This document shows, piece after piece, positions 14,448 through 20,115 of a stretch of 20,115 nt of DNA (position 1 is the stretch's first letter; each line of letters starts with the position of its first letter). The notes beneath the pieces were generated by a model that worked only from the letters and a program-made list of their open reading frames with translations, was not told the DNA's origin and ran no database searches. Both the position numbers and the translations under genes were made by a program. The DNA is taken from positions 60,392 to 80,506 of the forward strand of contig BJOX01000299.1 of NCBI GenBank assembly GCA_009731375.1. The letters are read 5' to 3'. This DNA is from Paulinella micropora (Eukaryota; Cercozoa; Imbricatea; Euglyphida).

Positions 14448-14538
14448 GATGTTTGTAAAACACACGGGAGCGGGGTATCTCAAACAAGTTTGAGATTGGA
14501 GTGAATCTCCAACGTGTTGGAGATAATTTACAAATATC
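14448..14538 (-). repeat. Intergenic hairpin H10 (reverse), cloverleaf with two inner arms
   Basis: Outer stem GATGTTTGTAAA with TTTACAAATATC. Inside, two perfect hairpins: ATCTCAAAC/GTTTGAGAT (14477-14496) and ATCTCCAAC/GTTGGAGAT (14505-14524). At 91 bases it is the largest member. It lies upstream of the major capsid gene. Confidence 0.92.
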
Positions 14539-14570
14539 AATTAATTATTTTTGGAATTATTTATTTTTTC

Positions 14571-14578
14571 TATAAATA
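14571..14578 (+). promoter_or_regulatory. TATA box upstream of the major capsid gene
   Basis: TATAAATA, 54 bases before the ATG at 14632, in AT-rich DNA after hairpin H10. The spacing fits a TATA box plus a short leader; the A-rich leader (AAAATCAAAAACAAAAA) just before the ATG is typical of strongly expressed viral late genes. Confidence 0.5.
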
Positions 14579-14631
14579 TATTCTTGTGAATTAGTTAATA
14601 ATCTCAACTACCTAAAAATCAAAAACAAAAA

Positions 14632-15719
14632 ATGCAGACTCAACACGGAGGCGAACTGGACTTTTCTAGAACTGACTACATCAGTGCTTCTTATCGTTTG
14701 AATAAACTCGCCCCTCGTGAGGGTTCTGGAACATTTGAAGTCACTACTGCTGGCGGACAAGAACGAAGTTTTGACCTTATTAGCAGACCTTTTAATTTCG
14801 CTCGGTCTTATTTGAGTTTTACTTATACTAGTATGAGAGCGGCTGGTGCCAACACTTATACTAGAATTTTTATGGACTGCCTTTCACAAATTAGCCAGAT
14901 ACAACTTCAGACCCGTAGCGGTGTTTATCTGTGCGACCTTAACCATCTCAGAATGGTAACTAAGATGCTGTGGAAACCAGAAATGAGTTTGAAGGATTTC
15001 CTAGACCTTCCTAACCACGGTGATGCTAGTGGCTATGGCTGTATGCTCCAAAAGTGTAATGCTAACGGCTTGATTAACATTAGTGCTGTTGAAGCAACTA
15101 GAACAGCCTTTCGTGCGGCTACAGATGCTTGTAACAATGTTGCAGCCTCTACTCAGGCTCTATTGCGAGAGCCCGTGATTTCTGCTCGTCGTCACGATGA
15201 ACACCGAAGGTATGAGCTTCAATATTGATTATCCCTATGTTTATAAGAATTCAATTGGAGCAACCACAACCCAAAACATTATTATGCGATTTGACAGGGG
15301 CCACGGTCGCCGTTTGAAGAAGATTTATCACCATGAAAGGAAGAACACAGCTTATGACCATGATAATCGTACAGCAACAAAGATCGCTACTTTATACACT
15401 ACTAGACGGAGCACGTCAGCAAGAGTTTAACGTTGACTGTGCCACTGAAGAAGACTATATGTACCTAAAGCCGAAGATTGAGGGTTCGGCCTTGATGAAT
15501 AACGATGTGCATAAATACAACTGGTTCTGGGTTGATACTTGGGATAATACCCGCCCGCTATGGAGCAAAGACCAAAATGAAATCAGTGGTTTGAGTCTTG
15601 ATACTGAGCGACGATGGGAGTTTATTGGGACTGATGCGGGAACTGCTCTTAACCACTACACTGTGGCGATCACTCAGCGAGAGGTTCAGGTTAAGGCGAA
15701 TATGATTACGATCAGTTGA
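14632..15719 (+). CDS. Major capsid protein (double jelly-roll type), frameshifted
   Basis: The main shell protein. Frame 1 (14632 to about 15200) begins MQTQHGGELDFSRTDYISAS and includes RPFNFARSYLSFTYTSMR and the helical QIQLQTRSGVYLCDL segment. Frame 2 (about 15200-15400) has SFNIDYPYVYKNSIGATTTQ. Frame 3 (from about 15400) has LLDGARQQEF, EEDYMYLKPKIEGSAL and YNWFWVDTWDN, the best-known PLV capsid landmarks, and ends NHYTVAITQREVQVKANMI. The total of about 360 codons is short for a double jelly-roll protein. Two net frame changes exist, one at about 15185-15215 and one near 15400. The TGA stop is part of hairpin H11. The family assignment is from remembered motifs. Confidence 0.85.
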
Positions 15720-15774
15720 TATTTATCAACTTCACTCTCGTTGCTGTCGCAACTCCCGTTTGTTGATAAACATC
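15718..15774 (+). repeat. Intergenic hairpin H11 (forward)
   Basis: GATATTTATCAAC pairs with GTTGATAAACATC over 13 bases with the single conserved A opposite C. Loop TTCACTCTCGTTGCTGTCGC. The stop codon of the major capsid gene (TGA) provides the first bases. Its end fuses with H12 as AACATCGATGTT. Confidence 0.93.
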
Positions 15775-15837
15775 GATGTTCTAGAATAAGCGAGAAATCT
15801 TACGATTAGCAAGATAGAAGCGCAATTCTAAAATATC
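15775..15837 (-). repeat. Intergenic hairpin H12 (reverse) with inner arm
   Basis: GATGTTCTAGAAT with ATTCTAAAATATC (one mismatch). Inner ATCTT...AAGAT arm (15798-15815), almost identical to the right half of H9. Abuts H11 without spacer. An isolated AAACATCG end follows at 15840-15847. Confidence 0.88.
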
Positions 15838-15906
15838 ATAAACATCGTGAAAGAAAAAAATAAAGAAGAAAAGTAAAATATTTATTTTTTGGTATTTTAA
15901 AAAAAC

Positions 15907-15956
15907 GATATTTTATAATAAGCGTGAGTGAAACGTGAGCGTCATTATAAAATATC
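15907..15956 (-). repeat. Intergenic hairpin H13 (reverse)
   Basis: GATATTTTATAAT pairs perfectly with ATTATAAAATATC; loop AAGCGTGAGTGAAACGTGAGCGTC. The last base is two before the ATG at 15958 (ATATCAATG). It is a third hairpin in this intergenic region, and the only one of the reverse set whose left end reads GATATTT. Confidence 0.92.
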
Positions 15957-15957
15957 A

Positions 15958-17196
15958 ATGTCTCACCAGAGAAATTTAATCGCAGAAAATCCTGACGGCG
16001 ACTTTATAAATGTCAGTGTTGGATATGATGGTAATATTGAAACAAATAATTCAAAAACCGCTTTTGGCGAAGCAGTAGTAGGTCAATTAACACCAGTATT
16101 ACAAGAAATCTTTCCATATACCATTAATACTAGGATATGGACAAAAACAGAAACAAAATCGTCTGTGTCATTTTCGTATAATATGGCTGAATTGAAAACA
16201 ACTGCTGATGCTACGGCAGATGCTAGACTGGTAAGTAAAAGGAGAATAAAATATAGAACTGGAATGGGTGTCCTAGCCCGCTTTACTGCTCTATGGACAA
16301 CGGATTATACAAAAGATTACTATTCATTTATTGGAATAGGAAATGACCTTAACGATGGATTTTATTTTTACAAAAATCAAGCAGGAATGAATATCGCACA
16401 TTGTGCTGGAGGTGCTGTAGATTATATTGACCAAGAAGATTGGGACGACCCTTGCGATGGAAATTATGCTATGCCTTTATTAAATTGGGACAAAGGAAAT
16501 GTATTTCAAATTCAATTTCAATATTTAGGTTTTGGTGCTATTAAGTTTTATATTGAAAATCCAATAACAGGATTATTTCAATTAGTTCATATGATTGAAT
16601 ATGCGAATGCTAATACTGGTGTAAGCCTGCGAAATACGACATTACCTTTTACGGCAGTAATGAGAAATGATGCAAAGACTGGAATACAAATTCGAAAAAC
16701 AGCGAGTGCTAGTTTATTCATTGAGGGAACGAATACGATAAACACAAGTATAACAAACGAAGTGGAAGGAAGTAAAGCAGCAAACACCACTGAAAGTCCT
16801 ATTATCAGTATAAGAAACAAAGCGGTATTTGATGCGGGCGGTGCTAATTTAACAAATTATTCAAATGTTTATCCAACTTTGATAAGTATTACAAATGAAG
16901 ATACTAAGTCAAATGTTGTCAGAATGGTATTAAATGGAACACTAACTGGAGCAGGTTTTGCAGATGTTGATTCTAAGTATTCAATTGTAGATACTGACAC
17001 AAAGGCGAGTGCTATCGCAAATGGAACAACAATTTTTAAACTACATGTAAATTCTCAATCAACTCAACAAATCAATCTTAGAAGTTATGATATATACCTA
17101 TCGCCGAGTGATGTATTAACTTTTACGCAGAAGTCTGTCTCTGCTGGTGGAGGAGGAAATGTCAATATTATCGCTAACTTCATAGAGGATCATTGA
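15958..17196 (+). CDS. Large virion/adhesion-type protein, intact
   Basis: 412 aa from the ATG next to hairpin H13; a GTG further upstream (15928) would start inside the hairpin and is less likely. Residues 25-110 (FGEAVVGQLTPVLQEIFPYTIN, KRRIKYRTGMGVLARFTALW) and 165-240 (WDKGNVFQIQFQYLGFGAIK, FQLVHMIEYANANTG) resemble, as I recall, a structural protein found in phages and large DNA viruses of algae; this was not checked by a search. The fold is expected to be beta-sandwich and lectin-like. The C-terminal part is beta-rich and ends after a GGGGNVNI segment. No membrane helix. Its place after the major capsid gene and its length suggest a capsid spike or receptor-binding protein. Confidence 0.65.
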   Translation: MSHQRNLIAENPDGDFINVSVGYDGNIETNNSKTAFGEAVVGQLTPVLQEIFPYTINTRIWTKTETKSSVSFSYNMAELKTTADATADARLVSKRRIKYRTGMGVLARFTALWTTDYTKDYYSFIGIGNDLNDGFYFYKNQAGMNIAHCAGGAVDYIDQEDWDDPCDGNYAMPLLNWDKGNVFQIQFQYLGFGAIKFYIENPITGLFQLVHMIEYANANTGVSLRNTTLPFTAVMRNDAKTGIQIRKTASASLFIEGTNTINTSITNEVEGSKAANTTESPIISIRNKAVFDAGGANLTNYSNVYPTLISITNEDTKSNVVRMVLNGTLTGAGFADVDSKYSIVDTDTKASAIANGTTIFKLHVNSQSTQQINLRSYDIYLSPSDVLTFTQKSVSAGGGGNVNIIANFIEDH

Positions 17197-17210
17197 TGTG
17201 GATGAGCATC
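17195..17210 (+). repeat. Short hairpin H14 (forward, reduced)
   Basis: GATGTGGATGAGCATC, with only GATG/CATC paired, directly at the TGA stop of the preceding gene. It resembles the left side of H16 (GATATTTATGAGCATC) and looks like a truncated family member. Confidence 0.5.
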
Positions 17211-17228
17211 GAAAAAAGAAAAAAAAAC

Positions 17229-17281
17229 GATGTTTGAAAAACACACGGGAGCGTTAGCGGGAGTGTGGATTTTCAAATATC
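17229..17281 (-). repeat. Intergenic hairpin H15 (reverse)
   Basis: GATGTTTGAAAA pairs with TTTTCAAATATC; loop ACACACGGGAGCGTTAGCGG.. closed by GTGTGG. Stem identical to H2, 7.8 kb away. It lies three bases downstream of the stop codon of the minus-strand gene ending at 17284. Confidence 0.92.
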
Positions 17282-17283
17282 AA

Positions 17284-17678
17284 TCAGAGATATTTTTTTA
17301 CCGCATCTTTATTATTAAAATAAGGTTGTTGAATTAAATATTCAAGGTATGGTTTATCAATCTTAGCAACATCTTCAATTTTCATTTTTTTATACTTACC
17401 ATATTGAAGAAAAATATCGGTTTCATTTTGTGCTATCTCTTCGCCTACATTAGCCTTTATTTCTGTAATTCCAGTCTCTCTCACAACAAGATCTGTTTCC
17501 TTAAAAGGAGTGCTTTGTTCCTCCATCATTTTTTCTAATGTAGCCTCCAACGGAATAACTACTTTCACATTGTCATCACGTGGTTTATATTGTTCATAAA
17601 AAGAAACAATGTCAGGCTTAGTCCATTTAATTGAAGGTTTCTTAATTTCGCTGTTAAGGCTCCGGTGAGGGTGGTCAT
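17284..17678 (-). CDS. Small protein with a DUF3820-like C-terminal motif, start disrupted
   Basis: The C-terminal 45 residues contain FLQYGKYKKMKIEDVAKIDK followed by PYLEYLIQQPYF. The GKYKxxxxxDVxxxDxxYLxxLxxQ pattern is the hallmark of DUF3820, a small domain often attached to exonuclease-like proteins. Upstream the frame is open to a TAG at 17683 and reads PSIKWTKPDIVSFYEQYKPR, which looks coding, but the only nearby ATG (17676) is in another frame. I therefore suspect one indel near the start. The frame also contains a GTG at 17568. Lying next to the polymerase it may serve DNA replication or repair. Hairpin H15 follows its stop. Confidence 0.5.
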
Positions 17679-17729
17679 TGGTCTATACAGACTGGTAAAA
17701 AAAATTTATTGAAAAAAAATTAATTAATT

Positions 17730-17814
17730 GATATTTATGAGCATCGCTTTCATCCAATGTTGAATTTTAAATAAAAATCAACATAACGCTCATTTTCGTT
17801 TGTTGATAAACATC
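17730..17814 (+). repeat. Intergenic hairpin H16 with inner arm
   Basis: Outer GATATTTAT pairs with ATAAACATC (one mismatch), then GAGC with GCTC, then an inner ATGTTGA-TTTT/AAAA-TCAACAT arm (17757-17784). The right end, on the minus strand, encodes the last residues of the DNA polymerase. It separates the polymerase from the DUF3820-like gene. Confidence 0.8.
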
Positions 17815-20115
17815 GTTTGATATCCGTTAGGGATACTATCATTTTTGTTGATGAACTCGCGTCCGCACCATTTATTCTCATTAACTTTCTTTTTTATGTT
17901 TGTATTATGAACTATGCTGAAATGGTTAATGTTTTGCTGTTTGCTATTTCGTGATAAATGAATTTTCTTCATTTGAAAATCTCTAACATTTTCAATGCTT
18001 TCACCTAAATCCATCTTTTCATATACTTCTGGATTTAGCCCCTTTGAATTCAACCCCTTACCTCTAAGGTGGTAGTATCTCTTTTTTACTCCTTCGTTTT
18101 CGTAGCATTCAATTATATGAACACCTTTGTCTTTATGTTTCAAGTCATTCTTAGTAAGGTAAGGGAGAAAGGCTTCATTCGTTGTAAATTCTAACATATA
18201 CAATTTAGGAGCAATCCATATTCCTCTTATTATCTTACAGCAATCTCCTAAGTCATCTGTTATACCGCCAAGAGATTTATCACCAAGTCTTTTGATTAGT
18301 TTGGCAAACCTAACATGCAACACTAGACTATCGGTATCGGTGTAATAGAAATCAGCCTCTATTTCTTTATTTGGATTAGCCTCTTTTATGTAGTTATACA
18401 TAATTCGCCTGCTATATGCTAGAATGAAAGCCCCGTAGTGAGAAGGTTTAGTTATGCTACCTTCAATTATTTCTTCCTTTCTAGGAATTCCAGATACGTG
18501 CCAAAGTTTGTTTCCGTCTTTATCTTTGAATTCAACCACATCAGATATATAATTTTTCGTCCAAAATTTCCAATACTCCTCATTTGATTTAATATATTCT
18601 GCTTCTGTTGGGATAGGTCGTTGTATCATCTTTCCGTATAACGAATTCATAAAAAGCTTGGCCAATAAATATTGCGGTGTGCCTTTTTCGCTATTTTCTT
18701 TCGCCTTAAACATTTCTAATATATATTCTTTGAATACTGGTTCAGCCTCCTCCGTATAGTATCCTTTATGAATTGTTATATAGTAGCCTTCCTTAATCAT
18801 GTCTTCAATATCAACACTTGTAAGCCATTGGTCTTTCATATCCGCTAAATTCCACTTTAATGAGCCCATTTTATTTCTCTGTCCTATTCTTGAATGTAGA
18901 ATGTCTTTTGGTGAGATATAATCAACATTGTAAATACCGATAGGAAGATTATTATAATCAAATGGTGCGATAGCCAGTTTAATTTCTCCAACCATAAATA
19001 AATTAAGCATCGCTGTTGGGTATAAAGATACGACATCCGCATCAACTAAATAATCGATTAATTCGTCAAATGTGATTTTCCCTGCTAAGTAGTCCTTGTA
19101 TTGTTTGGAAATAAATCTTTTTTTGCTTGGATATGTTCTTGCTCCGATAACCGCTTTTCTAAACGCCTTCTCTTGTTCAATAGTTGGGAGTCTTACATCG
19201 TGCTTACCATCAATCATTTTCTTCCAGATATTGAAAGCAAGGCTTGAAGTTGAAATGTATGAAGTTAAATTCACTGAGTGTTTTTCAAATATCTCTGTGT
19301 TTATTTTGTCATATAACTCTTTTAACCCCATAACATCACACTTCAAATATTCAAGACACTTATTTCTTAATTCTTCACTCATTGTTTCCCAAGTAGATGC
19401 CTTGTCGTGGTCAAAATCTCCTTTAAGAGTTTTACATTTCATATTTTCTAAGTTTTCTTTTAGAGTTCCCTGAGTATGCTTACACATATCCCACATTTTA
19501 ATATTTTCAAATTGTAAAGAGATTATTGAGCCGTTATTAATCATATGTGATTTTGGTTTAATGCCTCTTCTTATTAATTCCTGTTTAATGAAGTAGTGGT
19601 CAAAGTTCGCTCCATTAAATCCATTCACATATAAAANNNNNNNNNNTCCTTTTTCTTACTCCTGCTACTTTCTTGACTGGAATACCTCCGACGCGTCGGA
19701 GATATGGTGGTTGTTTGTTAGCCCATTCTAATGCTAACTTTCTTCCTCTCTCTAAGACTAAATCCAGAAATTTAGAAATACAATCAATACCAGCATAATA
19801 TTTAAATCCTTCCGTCCCTTGAGTATATCCGACTATATAGCAGTCGTGAATATCAAAGCCGTCAGCAAGCGTGTTATTTCTAAAAGTTTCAAGATCGTAA
19901 TGAAGAACTTCATCTTTATTATTATATTTTTCTTTATGAGCCTTCGTTATTAAATGTCTCTTTCTATTCTTTAATATTTCTCTATTCGCATAATTAATAA
20001 CTTTTGGATTACAAGTATGTTTAGTAAAATACTTAGTTAAGCATTTTTCACATTTCTTTTTACATCTTTTAATTAATCCAAAATAGTGGTTATTCTCTAA
20101 GTAAATCATAATATC
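17790..20115 (-). CDS. Protein-primed family B DNA polymerase (partial, 5' end outside window)
   Basis: The replicative enzyme, which starts synthesis from a protein bound to the genome end. The N-terminal part (coded 20109-19647) carries a zinc-finger-like cluster (CKKKCEKCLTKYFTKHTC) and the exonuclease I motif HYDLETF. After the N10 gap (19637-19646) come Exo II (NGFNGANFDHYF), Exo III (YLKCDVMGL), Pol A (DADVVSLYPTAM), Pol B (KLFMNSLYGKM), Pol C (YTDTDSLVL) and the KxY motif (PKLYML), in the family order. The insertion between Pol A and Pol B is consistent with a TPR1 domain. All catalytic residues are present and the 612-codon frame after the gap is open. The apparent frame change at the gap is explained by the arbitrary N count. 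The stop lies inside hairpin H16. More N-terminal domains are expected beyond position 20115. Confidence 0.93.
19637..19646. other. Assembly gap (10 N) in the DNA polymerase gene
   Basis: Placeholder between the Exo I part and the Exo II motif; true length unknown. Confidence 0.98.

Noticed and set aside
9335-17814. CRISPR array
   Set aside because: The hairpins are repeated but lie kilobases apart, have variable loops and sit between genes; no regular spacers and no cas genes.
19686-19701. CTCCGACGCGTCGGAG palindrome as a regulatory site
   Set aside because: A perfect 16-bp palindrome and GC-rich for this region, but inside polymerase coding sequence close to an assembly gap; no supporting second copy.

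Overview
The window holds most of an integrated polinton-like virus (PLV; adintovirus/virophage-related group) embedded in eukaryotic genomic DNA. The element is recognised by its gene set: a retroviral-type (rve) integrase, a protein-primed family B DNA polymerase, an FtsK/HerA-type packaging ATPase, an adenain/Ulp1-type cysteine protease, a penton-like minor capsid protein and a major capsid protein. Added to these are a Dam-type DNA methyltransferase and two long adhesion-type proteins, one ending in a peptidase S74 (endosialidase chaperone) domain. The host cannot be named from this sequence. The draft has one 686-base N run and four 10-base N runs.

Layout. Positions 1 to about 1790 look like host DNA: microsatellites, a 21-bp tandem repeat, an acidic open frame that may be an exon or old transposon, and a field of palindromic TAGTGATGATCACTA-type repeats ending near a 12-G run. 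From about 1800 the sequence is AT-rich, gene-dense and virus-like. The left part (1984-5629) has minus-strand small genes, a cluster of perfect hairpins, TGCGACA iterons, a cloverleaf-like inverted repeat, the integrase, a divergent Dam methylase and an acidic protein. After the large gap comes the + strand morphogenesis block (6330-17196): S74 fibre, small membrane protein, 127-aa protein, ATPase, basic glycine-rich protein, coiled-coil protein, 97-aa protein, protease, penton, major capsid protein and a second large virion-type protein. The right end (17284-20115) is minus strand: a small DUF3820-like gene and the DNA polymerase, which runs out of the window.

The most striking feature is a family of about 16 intergenic hairpins between 9335 and 17814. 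They share the asymmetric ends GATATTT and AAACATC(G), have covarying stems, and are arranged as head-to-head pairs that sit between transcription units. Stop codons are often built into one end and start codons abut or lie inside another. No feature type I know fits them exactly; termination/3'-end formation, gene-cassette recombination and structured RNA are the hypotheses to separate.

Several genes carry frameshifts or single in-frame stops (integrase, Dam, acidic protein, fibre, membrane protein, penton, major capsid), whereas the polymerase, protease and second adhesin are open. At the ATPase gap the two flanks are diverged versions of the same stretch, so the scaffold probably merges more than one copy of the element. 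Breaks are described where they lie and no gene is reconstructed.
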